Assembly (NCBI RefSeq): GCF_002086275.1
Contig: NZ_MVHT01000017.1
Coordinates: 1-64,000 of the forward strand
Origin: Mycobacterium intermedium
GTDB lineage: Bacteria; Actinomycetota; Actinomycetes; Mycobacteriales; Mycobacteriaceae
Reading direction: 5' to 3'
DNA: 64,000 nucleotides
Part shown: positions 9,159 through 17,840 of the stretch, in pieces
How the letters are laid out: the number at the start of each line of letters is the position of its first letter
How positions within the stretch are numbered: position 1 is the stretch's first letter
Notes under the pieces: model-generated
Seen by the model: the letters and a program-made list of their open reading frames with translations, nothing else
Told to the model about the DNA's origin: nothing
The model's database searches: none
Program-made: the position numbers and the translations under genes

Positions 9159-9202
9159 CTATTCGTTGGACTCCTAGGTGGCTATGCCACCAGGATGGGG
9201 CC

Positions 9203-11533
9203 ATGTCCGCTGAGGTCACGCTGCGCCCGCTGAGCTTGCCGCGTCCCCCGGCCAGCAATGACTGCTCGGTGGCTGAAGTGCGTGACAAAATCACCGCGGA
9301 GTTAGACGCGCTGCCGTTTCTCGGCAGCCTGGCATGCTCGCATGCGGAATTGGTGGCCGGGTCACTCGTCGAGGTGGTGTTCACCTACACCGTCGGCAGC
9401 TCCGGCATCGCCGATAGCGGCTGGCTGAAGCTGTGCTTCCGCTACTACTCCGACTGGGACTTGCAGACCTCGGAACCCGGCGGGCGCGACTACGCGACGG
9501 CCCGGGTGCTTCAGCGTTCGCTCGTGGGCGGCGCCTCGACGGACGCGGCCGCGACCGTACAGAAACTGGCCGTCCGTTACGACGTCAAAGGCGGTGAGCG
9601 GCCGTTTCAGAAGTCGTTGCTGGTTCACGTGGTGGACGGTTACCTGCGACCCGGCGATGTGCTCGAAATCCGGCTCGGCGACCGCAGGTTCGGCGGTCCA
9701 GGCACCCGTGTGCAGACGTTCGTCGAAGACGAGTTTGAAGCCCACCTGTTCGTCGACCCGCTGGGAACCTCGCGGATGGCGCACGCGGCCGTCAACAAGA
9801 TTGCGATCGTTCCGGGTCAACCAGAACATGTCGTCGTCCACGGCCCGCGTGTCGTGCGCGGTGACGTGTCGACCGTTCGGTTGCGGACCCACCTCCAAGA
9901 CCGGTGGGGCAACGTCTGCACCGGCACTGCCGCCACCGTGAGCGCGCACGTTGACGGCGTACCGGTGGCCAGCACGACCATGCCGGCAGCCGGCTGGGCC
10001 CAGGGGGAACTGACGGTGCCGGCTACCTCGGGTCGCGTCGACGTGATCGCCAAGACCGGCACCACGGTCCTCGGCCGAGGGTCGGCCCTTATCGATGTTC
10101 TAGACGAATTCCCGAGTCCCCGTGCTTATTTCGGTGATCTGCATGTGCATTCCAATGACACCGTAGGCACCCAGAACACCGACTGGAACCTGCGCTATGG
10201 CCGCGACATCGGGGCACTGGACGTTCTGGGTTACACCGCCAACGACTTTCAGATCACCGACGAAGCGTGGGTCGACGTCGTCACGGCATGCCGGGAGATA
10301 TCGCAAGACGGGACCTTCGTATGCTTCCCCGGCGTCGAATGGTGCGGAAACGCCGGTGTCGGCGGCGACCACAATGTCGTGTTCCTCGGTGAGGACACCA
10401 CCCTGGCTCGCTCGCTGGAATGGCGCCAAGGCATGGCGAGCACGTCGCCGACGCCGCAAAACTGGCCGATCACTCAGTTGTACGCCGCTTACGAGAAGGA
10501 TCCGGAGTCCTATCTGTTGATCCCACATGTCGGCGGCCGACGCGCGATCCTGGATTGGCATCACCCTGATTTGGAACGGCTCATCGAGGTGCATTCCGCG
10601 TGGGGTAGTAGCCCGTGGTTTCTCGAGGACGCGCTGGCGCGGGGCCTTCGGTTCGGTGCCAGTGCGGCCAGCGACGAGCACCGCGGCAGACCCGGCGGCG
10701 GGTCCCCCGGGGCCAACATCTTCGGCGGATACGGCGGACTCACCGGGATCCTGGCACCGGCGCTCACATCCGCTGAGGTTGGCCGCGGGTTACGCGCGCG
10801 CCGCACCTGGGCCACCACCGGGGCGCGCGCGGTCGCTCTGTTGCGCAGTGGTGACCACTGGATGGGCGACGAGATTTTCAGTGAAACAACAGATTTGGCG
10901 GCAAGCTACGCCCTCTACGGCACTGCGGGCTGGGAAGAGGTCCTCGCCTACGACACAACGGGACCGGTGTGGCGGCGTGACCTGCACGCCGAGGCGGGGC
11001 TCTCACGGCAGCTGGTCCGGATTCGCTGGGGTGGCGCACGGCATCGCGACCGTTACCGCTGGGCTACCTGGGTGGGGCGGATGAGTATCGACGGCACCGC
11101 GGTGGAAGACATGACACCCTGGGCGGCAACGCATCCCGAACAGCGCCTGGAACTGCACGGTGCTGAGGCCGAATGGCGAACGACCACCTACGGTTCCGAC
11201 ATCGGTTTGGTCGCCAGGCTCGCCGACCTTGGCCGAACCCGTTTTGAAATCGAGGCTAGGGTGCTGGAGGACGACTTGACCACCGGCTTCACCGTGAACG
11301 GGGCGGACCTGATCGCTGACGGTCACCGCGACGTCGAAGTCGGCGGCCTGAATTTGAGGATTCGCCTGGAACGTATCGCCGAACCCGCGGCGCTACCCAG
11401 CACCGTCAAGGGAGACCTGAAATTGCACCTGCCGCCTGCTGACAGCGCAATGTACCTGCGCGCCAGGCAATTCGATGGTCACCAGGTGTGGACCAGCCCG
11501 TTGTTCGTGCGCCGCGACACGAGGCAGCGGTGA
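9203..11533 (+). CDS. DUF3604-type PHP-fold metal-dependent hydrolase
   Basis: A 776-residue protein. The first 300 residues form beta-rich domains, including an Ig-like stretch (about 205-300). The catalytic part starts at about residue 309 with FGDLHVHSND, a PHP/DUF3604 first metal motif. Further likely ligands are GDHN (about 388), IPHVGG (about 440), EVHSAWG (about 466) and ASDEHRG (about 490). These enzymes are thought to cleave phosphoester or related bonds; no substrate is known for this group. The start at 9203 avoids N-terminal codons that overlap the palindrome region. No signal peptide is evident. It is the first gene of the LysR-divergent operon. Confidence 0.8.
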   Translation: MSAEVTLRPLSLPRPPASNDCSVAEVRDKITAELDALPFLGSLACSHAELVAGSLVEVVFTYTVGSSGIADSGWLKLCFRYYSDWDLQTSEPGGRDYATARVLQRSLVGGASTDAAATVQKLAVRYDVKGGERPFQKSLLVHVVDGYLRPGDVLEIRLGDRRFGGPGTRVQTFVEDEFEAHLFVDPLGTSRMAHAAVNKIAIVPGQPEHVVVHGPRVVRGDVSTVRLRTHLQDRWGNVCTGTAATVSAHVDGVPVASTTMPAAGWAQGELTVPATSGRVDVIAKTGTTVLGRGSALIDVLDEFPSPRAYFGDLHVHSNDTVGTQNTDWNLRYGRDIGALDVLGYTANDFQITDEAWVDVVTACREISQDGTFVCFPGVEWCGNAGVGGDHNVVFLGEDTTLARSLEWRQGMASTSPTPQNWPITQLYAAYEKDPESYLLIPHVGGRRAILDWHHPDLERLIEVHSAWGSSPWFLEDALARGLRFGASAASDEHRGRPGGGSPGANIFGGYGGLTGILAPALTSAEVGRGLRARRTWATTGARAVALLRSGDHWMGDEIFSETTDLAASYALYGTAGWEEVLAYDTTGPVWRRDLHAEAGLSRQLVRIRWGGARHRDRYRWATWVGRMSIDGTAVEDMTPWAATHPEQRLELHGAEAEWRTTTYGSDIGLVARLADLGRTRFEIEARVLEDDLTTGFTVNGADLIADGHRDVEVGGLNLRIRLERIAEPAALPSTVKGDLKLHLPPADSAMYLRARQFDGHQVWTSPLFVRRDTRQR

Positions 11534-11660
11534 TGTGCGGCCGTCGCAGCAGCCTGACTCGGCGACTGCACATCGATCTGCACCGCGTCACGCGCGCGTC
11601 CTGTACGGCGTCGATCATTTCCGCCTGAATCCCTGTTCGACTCACCCGTTAAGGAAACGC

Positions 11661-12677
11661 ATGTCGCGTCACCGATTTATCGCCGCGGCGCTTGCCGCCG
11701 TGGCCGCGGCAGCCCTGGTGGGCTGCTCGCACTCGACCAACTCCACCGCGTCCGCGCCCGTGTCACTGCGGCTGGGCTATCTGACGCGCATCACCCACGC
11801 GTCGGCCCTCGTCGGAATCACCGATGGCCTGTTCACCAAACAGCTCGGGCCCAACGTCAATCTCACGACTCAGCCGTTCAGTCAGGGCACCGAGGAAGTG
11901 ACCGCGCTGCTTTCCGGCCAACTGGACGCCGCTTACGTTGGCCCCAACCCGGCATTCAATGCCTGGCAGAAATCGAACGGGACGGCCATCAGGATCATCT
12001 CCGGGGCGGCCAGTGGCGGAACGTCTTTGGTGGTCAAGCCCGGCATCACGTCCGCTCAGGACCTGCGCGGCAAGACAGTAGCCGACCCGGCCTTGGGTGG
12101 CACTCACGACGTCAGCCTCCGCGACTGGTTGGCGAGGAATGGCTTGCACACCAATACCCAAGGTGGGGGCGATGTTTCGATCAAGCCGACCACTCCCGAG
12201 TCGGCCATCGTGCAGCAGTTCATCTCCAACCAGATCGCCGGTGCCGTCAATTCGGTGCCCTTCGATGTGCAGATGATCAAGGCCGGAGGCGTGCGGTTGT
12301 GGTCGGATCCCAACACGATCACCGTGCTGGTGGTCCGGCAGGACTTTCTTGCCGCGCACCCGGACGCGGTCGCGGGGTTGCTGCGCGCTCAGGTCGAAGC
12401 GAACGACATCATCGCGCACGACCGGGCCCATGCCGCGCAGTCTGCCAACGCGGCATTGGCCAAGACCCTCGGTAAAAGCCTTGATCCCGACGTGCTGACC
12501 GCGTCGTTCGAAGAGACGACCTTCACCAACGATCCGGGGATCGACTCGCTGCGTGACGAGGTGAACAAGGCGGTGGCAATTGGGCTGCTCAAGCCTCTCG
12601 ACGTCAACGGGTTGGTCGACAAAGGTCCGCTCAACGCCGTGCTCGCGGCGTCAGGCAAACCTCAGGTCGCAACGTGA
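11661..12677 (+). CDS. ABC importer substrate-binding lipoprotein (sulfonate/nitrate/taurine type)
   Basis: A 338-residue SsuA/TauA-like binding protein. A signal peptide ends in a lipobox (ALVGC, cysteine about residue 25), so the mature protein is probably anchored outside the membrane. The mature part begins with the family pattern SLRLGYLTRITHASALVGITDGLF, continues with SGQLDAAYVGPNPAF and the hinge region GKTVADPALGGTHDVSLRDWL. The ATG at 11661 follows AAGGAAA. It opens a complete importer with the next two genes, whose coding regions overlap. Confidence 0.9.
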   Translation: MSRHRFIAAALAAVAAAALVGCSHSTNSTASAPVSLRLGYLTRITHASALVGITDGLFTKQLGPNVNLTTQPFSQGTEEVTALLSGQLDAAYVGPNPAFNAWQKSNGTAIRIISGAASGGTSLVVKPGITSAQDLRGKTVADPALGGTHDVSLRDWLARNGLHTNTQGGGDVSIKPTTPESAIVQQFISNQIAGAVNSVPFDVQMIKAGGVRLWSDPNTITVLVVRQDFLAAHPDAVAGLLRAQVEANDIIAHDRAHAAQSANAALAKTLGKSLDPDVLTASFEETTFTNDPGIDSLRDEVNKAVAIGLLKPLDVNGLVDKGPLNAVLAASGKPQVAT

Positions 12678-13462
12678 CTCGCTTCGCCTGCCCCGACCTC
12701 GTGCCTCAGGCGGAAGTGCCGTCCGCTGTGCGACTGGACGCTGTCTCCAAACACTTCGGGAACGGCCCGTCGGCGATCAGCGCCGTCGACAATGTCTCCC
12801 TGCACGTCGCAACCGGTGAGTTCGTTTGTGTCGTAGGCGCATCCGGCTGCGGCAAGAGCACCCTGTTGTCGTTGATCGCCGGTTTGGAAACGCCATCGAG
12901 CGGCGCGATCGATACCCGGGGGCGGCGCGTGGCGCTGATGTTCCAGGAGCCGGCACTGTTTCCGTGGCTCACGGCAGCCGCCAATGTCGACCTGGCACTG
13001 CGTGCGCGCGGTACGCCGCGTCCGCAACGGAAGGAGCGGGTGGCCCGATTGCTGTCGACGGTGGGGCTAGGTGACTTCGCCGCAAAACGCCCTCACCAAC
13101 TGTCCGGCGGCATGCGGCAACGCGTGGCGCTGGCGCGCGCGCTCGCTCAGGACGCCGACGTGTTGTTGATGGACGAACCATTCGGCGCGCTGGACGCGTT
13201 GACCCGCGATCGCCTGCATGCCGAACTGGAACGCATTGTTGCGGAACAGGGTTTGACGGTCGTGTTCGTGACGCATAACGTGCGCGAGGCGGCGCGGCTG
13301 GCCGACCGGATCCTAGTGCTCAGCCCGCGTCCCGCCCGCGTCGTCGAGGAGTTCGACGTCCCGATGCCGCGACCCCGCGACGCCAACACCGCCGAGGTGG
13401 CCGAGCTGGCCGCCCGCATCACCGCGCGACTGCACGACGAGGGGATCGGTGATGGGAGATAG
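12674..13462 (+). CDS. ABC importer ATP-binding protein (SsuB/TauB type)
   Basis: A 262-residue nucleotide-binding subunit. It has Walker A GASGCGKST, Q-loop MFQEPALFPW, signature LSGGMRQRVALARAL, Walker B DVLLMDEPFGALD and the switch histidine in FVTHNVREA. The GTG start overlaps the stop of the binding-protein gene by four bases, indicating translational coupling. It should energise the permease encoded next. The sequence type fits sulfonate, taurine or nitrate importers, but substrate identity comes only from the binding protein and is unresolved. Confidence 0.93.
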   Translation: MTRFACPDLVPQAEVPSAVRLDAVSKHFGNGPSAISAVDNVSLHVATGEFVCVVGASGCGKSTLLSLIAGLETPSSGAIDTRGRRVALMFQEPALFPWLTAAANVDLALRARGTPRPQRKERVARLLSTVGLGDFAAKRPHQLSGGMRQRVALARALAQDADVLLMDEPFGALDALTRDRLHAELERIVAEQGLTVVFVTHNVREAARLADRILVLSPRPARVVEEFDVPMPRPRDANTAEVAELAARITARLHDEGIGDGR

Positions 13463-14306
13463 GGGCGGTATCGCCACGCAGAACTACCGGTTGACCGCAG
13501 CGTCCCGGCGTAGCAACTGGATTCGGGATGGACTGGCCTCGCTGCAGGCGAAATTCCTGGCCGTCGCCGTGATCCTCGCGGTGTGGCAGGCCGTGTACGC
13601 CAGCGGTTGGAAGCCGTCCTACGTGCTGCCCAGTCCCGGCACCGTGGCGGCGAACCTATGGCAGCAGGTGCGGGAACCTTTGCTCTGGGACGCCGTCTGG
13701 ACAACGATGAACCGGGCCCTTGTCGGGTTCGGGCTCGCTCTGCTTCTCGGAACCGTTGCCGGCGCAGTGATCTCGCGGAATAACCTACTGCGCAAAGCAT
13801 TCGGGCCGATCATCACCGGTCTGCAGACCATGCCCGCGATCGCATGGTTCCCGTTCGCCATCATCTTCTTCGGCTTGCACACCTCCGCGATCCTGTTCGT
13901 CGTCGTCATAGGCGCCGCGCCGTCGGTAGCGATCGGGGTCATTGCGGGGGCCGACCACATCCCACCCCTGCTGTTGCGGGCGGCCAAGACCATGAACCTG
14001 CAAGGCGTCGCGTTGTACCGGCACGTGATTCTGCCCGCGTCGCTGCCGATGTTCGTCAGCGGACTGCGACAAGGCTGGGCCTTCGCGTGGCGCAGCCTCA
14101 TGGCCGGCGAATTGGTGGTGCTTGTCAGCAACACCGCATCGATCGGAGTGCTGCTCGAAAACGCGCAGAACATGAGTGACATGCCCGCGGCCATCTCGAT
14201 CATGATCGTCATCTTGTTGATCGGCATCGCCATGGACGGCGCGTTCGCCGCCGCCGACCGGCAGGTCCGCCGCCGCTGGGGCCTGCTCGAGGTCGACGGT
14301 GAGTGA
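13449..14306 (+). CDS. ABC importer permease (BPD_transp_1, SsuC/TauC type)
   Basis: A 285-residue integral membrane protein with about six transmembrane segments. The cytoplasmic coupling (EAA-like) loop is LLLRAAKTMNLQGVALYRHVILPASLP, which contacts the ATPase. The gene overlaps the ATPase gene by 14 bases and the phosphoesterase gene by 8. The start may be GTG 13449 or ATG 13452. It completes a three-gene importer in one operon with two hydrolases. Confidence 0.92.
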   Translation: MMGDRGGIATQNYRLTAASRRSNWIRDGLASLQAKFLAVAVILAVWQAVYASGWKPSYVLPSPGTVAANLWQQVREPLLWDAVWTTMNRALVGFGLALLLGTVAGAVISRNNLLRKAFGPIITGLQTMPAIAWFPFAIIFFGLHTSAILFVVVIGAAPSVAIGVIAGADHIPPLLLRAAKTMNLQGVALYRHVILPASLPMFVSGLRQGWAFAWRSLMAGELVVLVSNTASIGVLLENAQNMSDMPAAISIMIVILLIGIAMDGAFAAADRQVRRRWGLLEVDGE

Positions 14307-15423
14307 CCCGTTCCGCATCTGGGCGTTTGGAGACGCGCACGTAGGTACGGACAAGGCGCACGGCAGAGAAAGCCTCGCCGAAGCGATCGCGCAGTCGGAA
14401 CGCGGCGGCAGCGAAGGCGGACCGCCGTTCGAATGGGACATCGCGATTGACGTAGGCGACATGTCCGGGGCGCACCACGGCTTGCCCGACGACGACGAGG
14501 GCCGAGAGTTGCGGCGTCAGTTCGACAGCTTGCGCGACCACCGCCGCGAGGACATCTACAGCGTGTGCGGCAATCACGACCGCAGCGGACTCGACGAACC
14601 CGAGGCGTGGTGGTGGCAGAAGTGGGTCGATCCGCTCGGGCAGCACACCGCCTTCTCCGGTGTCGACAGCGCCGCACGGCGCTACCCGGTCAGCGGCGTT
14701 TGGCAGCACTACTCGTTCCGGGTGGGGAACCTGCTGTTCCTCATGCTCAGCGACCGCAACGAACCAACCCAAACCGTCGGACGCGGGACCCTCGGGGGCA
14801 ACCCGGGCGGCGTTGTCACCGGCGAGACCTTCCGCTGGTGGAAACACATGGTCTTGAGCAATCCCGACGCCATCATCGTCACCGTCCACCACTACGTCCT
14901 GAAGAACACGACGGTGGCCTCCGGCGAATGGGAAGGAGTCCGTAAGGGCCCGGACGGGCGATGGCAGGAGCACTATCACCGCCCCTTCGACCTCGGCACA
15001 CCGCAAGGGGCCTCGTATCTCTATTGGGTCGACAGCCAACCCGATTCCGGCGCGTTCGAACGGTTCCTGGCCGAACACCCCGGCCGGGTGGCGCTATGGA
15101 TCGCCGGCCACACCCACACAAACCCCGACGACAGCTACGGGGGCAAGACGCATATCGAGCAACGCTGGGGAACGTGGTTTCTCAATGCCGCGTCGCTGAG
15201 CCGCTACCACATGCCGATAACGACGCTCCCAGTCAGCAGACTGCTGACGTTCACTCCGGGCAGTCCCGACGTGCGCATCCAGTGCTATCTGCATACCAGC
15301 CAGTACGCCGCACAGGGCTGGTACCCGAACGCCGAAAGGACCATCAGGCTCAACAACCCGTTCGCCGGGCCGAGCCAGGAGGCGCCATTCCCCGCCCGCC
15401 CGTTGGACCGGGTCATCAGCTGA
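14299..15423 (+). CDS. Calcineurin-like metallophosphoesterase
   Basis: A 374-residue protein with the full metallophosphoesterase motif series: GDAHVG (about residue 11), GDMSG (about 54), GNHD (about 91-94), VHHY (about 196) and GHTH (about 270-273). It carries no signal peptide, so it should act in the cytoplasm on phosphomono- or phosphodiesters. The GTG start overlaps the permease gene by 8 bases, and it closes the operon. Linkage to the importer and the DUF3604 hydrolase suggests all three process one imported compound (inference). Confidence 0.88.
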   Translation: MSDPFRIWAFGDAHVGTDKAHGRESLAEAIAQSERGGSEGGPPFEWDIAIDVGDMSGAHHGLPDDDEGRELRRQFDSLRDHRREDIYSVCGNHDRSGLDEPEAWWWQKWVDPLGQHTAFSGVDSAARRYPVSGVWQHYSFRVGNLLFLMLSDRNEPTQTVGRGTLGGNPGGVVTGETFRWWKHMVLSNPDAIIVTVHHYVLKNTTVASGEWEGVRKGPDGRWQEHYHRPFDLGTPQGASYLYWVDSQPDSGAFERFLAEHPGRVALWIAGHTHTNPDDSYGGKTHIEQRWGTWFLNAASLSRYHMPITTLPVSRLLTFTPGSPDVRIQCYLHTSQYAAQGWYPNAERTIRLNNPFAGPSQEAPFPARPLDRVIS

Positions 15424-15640
15424 TTTCAGCAGCTCACAGGTGTACGGTCCGGGCAGTGGTAGTCACCTGCGAAAGATAAAAGGTACGCGCGTGCCAGAAA
15501 ACCATTGCGCGATCGTGACCGAACCGCTACTTTGTTCCGAGGGGAGATCTGAGTCACACCGGTGGGCATGGTTTGGCACGGTTCGTCTTCATAACCGGGA
15601 GGGCGGTCGCATACGCGACCGGGATGAAGGGAAACAGTTC

Positions 15641-15988
15641 GTGTCAGAATCACGACCGGCCGGACGGCGAGTGCGGCTTGTCTCGCTGACCACCGCGCCC
15701 AGTGTCGCCACGGCGGAGGATCGTGCCTGGGTTCAGCAGGGTCTTTGCAAGGATGTCGATCCTGACCTGCTTTTCGTGCGCGGAGCGGCGCAGCGCAAGG
15801 CGACCGCCATCTGCCGGCAATGCCCCGTCCTGCAGGAGTGCGCGGCCGACGCATTGGACAACAAGGTCGAGTACGGCGTATGGGGCGGTTTGACCGAACG
15901 TCAGCGCCGGGCACTGCACAAGCAGCACCCCGACGTGGCCTCCTGGTCGGAATACTTCGAGAACCGCAAGCGCCGCGGCGTCAGCTGA
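15641..15988 (+). CDS. WhiB-family iron-sulfur regulator, WhiB4-like
   Basis: A 115-residue WhiB protein. The four cluster-binding cysteines are in GLCKDVDP (about residue 36) and CRQCPVLQEC (about 58, 61, 67). These are followed by the GVWGG turn (YGVWGGLTERQRRAL) and a basic C-terminus (ENRKRRG). The LFVRGAAQRKA stretch and the region around the cysteines closely resemble WhiB4 as I recall it (Rv3681c, 118 residues). The GTG at 15641, preceded by GAAGGGAAA, gives that length. In M. tuberculosis whiB4 lies by ponA2, which is absent here, so this may be a paralogue. It probably senses redox state through a [4Fe-4S] cluster. Confidence 0.88.
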   Translation: MSESRPAGRRVRLVSLTTAPSVATAEDRAWVQQGLCKDVDPDLLFVRGAAQRKATAICRQCPVLQECAADALDNKVEYGVWGGLTERQRRALHKQHPDVASWSEYFENRKRRGVS

Positions 15989-16043
15989 CCACAACCCGCA
16001 TTCGCAGCGCTTCGGGTCCGTCGTTCATCATTACGGTTTTGTT

Positions 16044-16070
16044 ACGCCTCTCGAGCAATTCGCGAGGCGT
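16044..16070 (+). terminator. Hairpin downstream of the WhiB gene
   Basis: ACGCCTCTCG and CGCGAGGCGT form a stem of about ten pairs with one mismatch around a 7-base loop, 55 bases after the WhiB stop. No T-run follows, which is usual for mycobacterial terminators but leaves the call uncertain. Confidence 0.4.
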
Positions 16071-16106
16071 CTCCGTTTGCGCTGCGTAGCGTCCTCGGCC
16101 GTTAGA

Positions 16107-16121
16107 AGTATCAACTACTTG
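16107..16121 (+). promoter_or_regulatory. Candidate operator upstream of Rieske operon 1
   Basis: AGTATCAACTACTTG matches the reverse complement of 21955-21969 at 14 of 15 positions. It includes the dyad AAGTA-N5-TACTT (16106-16120). The two sites precede the two halves of the oxygenase cluster. The MarR regulator at 19084-19557 is the obvious candidate binder. Confidence 0.55.
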
Positions 16122-16225
16122 CGATTGCACTTTTGAACCGATACCGTCGGCCGCAGGGAGTCCTGCGGACCGCTGGACGGGTCCGCATCAGCTCCGTATG
16201 AGCAACGAAACGGACAGGAGCGGCG

Positions 16226-17494
16226 ATGGCTCGGTTCCCCAAGCCGGCGGAAGGTAGCTGGACCCAGCACTATCCCGAACTGGGCACCGGCCCGGTGTCG
16301 TACGAGGACTCGATCAGCCCCGAGATCTACGAACTGGAACGCGCCGCAATCTTCAAGCGCGCCTGGCTGAATATTGGCCGCGTCGAACAACTTCCCCGCA
16401 AGGGCAGCTACTTCACCAAAGAGCTCAAGGTCGTCAACACCTCGATCATCTTGGTGCGAAACACATCTGGCGAAATCAAGGCCTACCACAACATCTGCCG
16501 CCACCGCGGCAACAAGCTGGTATGGAACGACATGCCGCTGGAGGAGACCAGCGGTGTCTGCCGCCAATTCACCTGCAAGTACCACGCGTGGCGTTACGAC
16601 CTGGACGGCAACCTGACGTTCGTGCAGCAGGAAGAGGAGTTCTTCGACCTCGACAAGAGTCGCTACGGATTGGTGCCCGTGCACTGCGACGTTTGGGAGG
16701 GCTTTATTTTCGTCAACTTCGCCAAGAAGCCCGAACAGACGTTGCGCGAATTCCTGGGGCCGATGGTGACGGACCTGGAGGGTTACCCGTTCGGCAAGTT
16801 GACTTCTCGCTGGTACTACCGCTCCGAGGTGAAGGCGAACTGGAAGCTGTACATGGACGCCTTCCAGGAGTTCTATCACGCACCGGTACTGCACGCGAAC
16901 CAGTCGCCGACGAGCTATTCAAAAGCCGCGGCGGAAGCGGGTTTTGAGGCTCCGCACTACCGGCTGGACGGTCCCCATCGTCTGGTCAGCACGTCGGGTG
17001 TGCGCGCGTGGGAGATGCCGGACGAGATGCGCAAGCCGGTGGATGACATCTGCCGTAGCGGGCTGTTCGGCCCCTGGGATAAGCCCGACCTGGGCGAGAT
17101 GCCCAAAGGTCTGAATCCGGCGAAATGTGACCCGTGGGGCCTGGATTCGTTCCAGCTGTTCCCCAATTTCGTCATGCTTTTCTGGGGGCAGGGGTGGTAT
17201 CTGACCTACCACTACTGGCCGATCTCGTACAACTCGCACATCTTCGAGGGCAACTTGTACTTCCCTCAGCCGCGCACTCCGCGTGAGCGCGTCGCCCAGG
17301 AACTGGCCGCGGTGACCTTCAAGGAATACGGCTTGCAAGACGCCAACACCCTGGAGGCGACTCAGAGCATGATTGAGTCGCGCGTGGTCGACAAGTTCCT
17401 ACTCAACGACCAGGAGATCCTGTTGCGCCACCTGCACAAGGAAACCGCGGCATGGATCGACGAGTACCAGCGGCAGCTGGCGGCTGGGGTGTGA
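16226..17494 (+). CDS. Rieske non-heme iron oxygenase, alpha subunit (copy 1)
   Basis: A 422-residue ring-hydroxylating oxygenase alpha subunit. The Rieske ligands are CRH (about residues 91-93) and CKYH (about 117-120), with 23 residues between them, longer than the common 17. The catalytic iron site shows DAFQEFYHAPVLH (about 212-224). Such enzymes insert oxygen into aromatic or steroid-like substrates using electrons from a ferredoxin. No beta subunit is adjacent; the small gene that follows is unrelated to known beta subunits. It shares its N-terminal pattern (EGSWT-HYPELGTGPVS) and length with the copy at 23058. The nearest ferredoxin gene is at 21974. Confidence 0.92.
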   Translation: MARFPKPAEGSWTQHYPELGTGPVSYEDSISPEIYELERAAIFKRAWLNIGRVEQLPRKGSYFTKELKVVNTSIILVRNTSGEIKAYHNICRHRGNKLVWNDMPLEETSGVCRQFTCKYHAWRYDLDGNLTFVQQEEEFFDLDKSRYGLVPVHCDVWEGFIFVNFAKKPEQTLREFLGPMVTDLEGYPFGKLTSRWYYRSEVKANWKLYMDAFQEFYHAPVLHANQSPTSYSKAAAEAGFEAPHYRLDGPHRLVSTSGVRAWEMPDEMRKPVDDICRSGLFGPWDKPDLGEMPKGLNPAKCDPWGLDSFQLFPNFVMLFWGQGWYLTYHYWPISYNSHIFEGNLYFPQPRTPRERVAQELAAVTFKEYGLQDANTLEATQSMIESRVVDKFLLNDQEILLRHLHKETAAWIDEYQRQLAAGV

Positions 17495-17501
17495 GGACAC
17501 G

Positions 17502-17840
17502 ATGACGCAGAAATCACCCATGCTACCAACCGAATTCGCTGACCTAGAACCTTTCGCCGACTGGTGTCTGCCGACCGAACCGCAGCGCTACGCGAAGCGG
17601 CTCGCAAGCTCGATGACGGAGATGAAGGCGTTCTACGACGCCATCACGCCACGCGCCGAGGAAGCGCTGTCCTACTGCGACAAGTTTCCGCTGGACGACC
17701 TGCCAGAGGACGTCCTCAACCTCATGCACCTGCTGTACTCGATGATCATGGTGTCTTTTCCTGTCGAGTGCTGGAAGCAGCCGCGCGTCCCCGATTCAGG
17801 GGCTTCGACGCTCGACTGTGTCTTAGAGCCGTATCCATGA
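17502..17840 (+). CDS. Small helical protein paired with Rieske oxygenase 1
   Basis: A 112-residue protein with no recognised domain. Its core, YCDKFPLDDLPEDVLNLMHLLYSMIMV, is repeated almost unchanged in the gene at 24329, which likewise follows a Rieske gene. It starts 7 bases after the oxygenase stop, and its own stop overlaps the amidohydrolase start by four bases, so it is firmly inside the operon. The predicted character is all-helical and acidic, suggesting a protein-protein partner of the oxygenase (inference). The C-terminus differs from its relative, ending in a proline/cysteine-containing tail. Confidence 0.8.
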   Translation: MTQKSPMLPTEFADLEPFADWCLPTEPQRYAKRLASSMTEMKAFYDAITPRAEEALSYCDKFPLDDLPEDVLNLMHLLYSMIMVSFPVECWKQPRVPDSGASTLDCVLEPYP

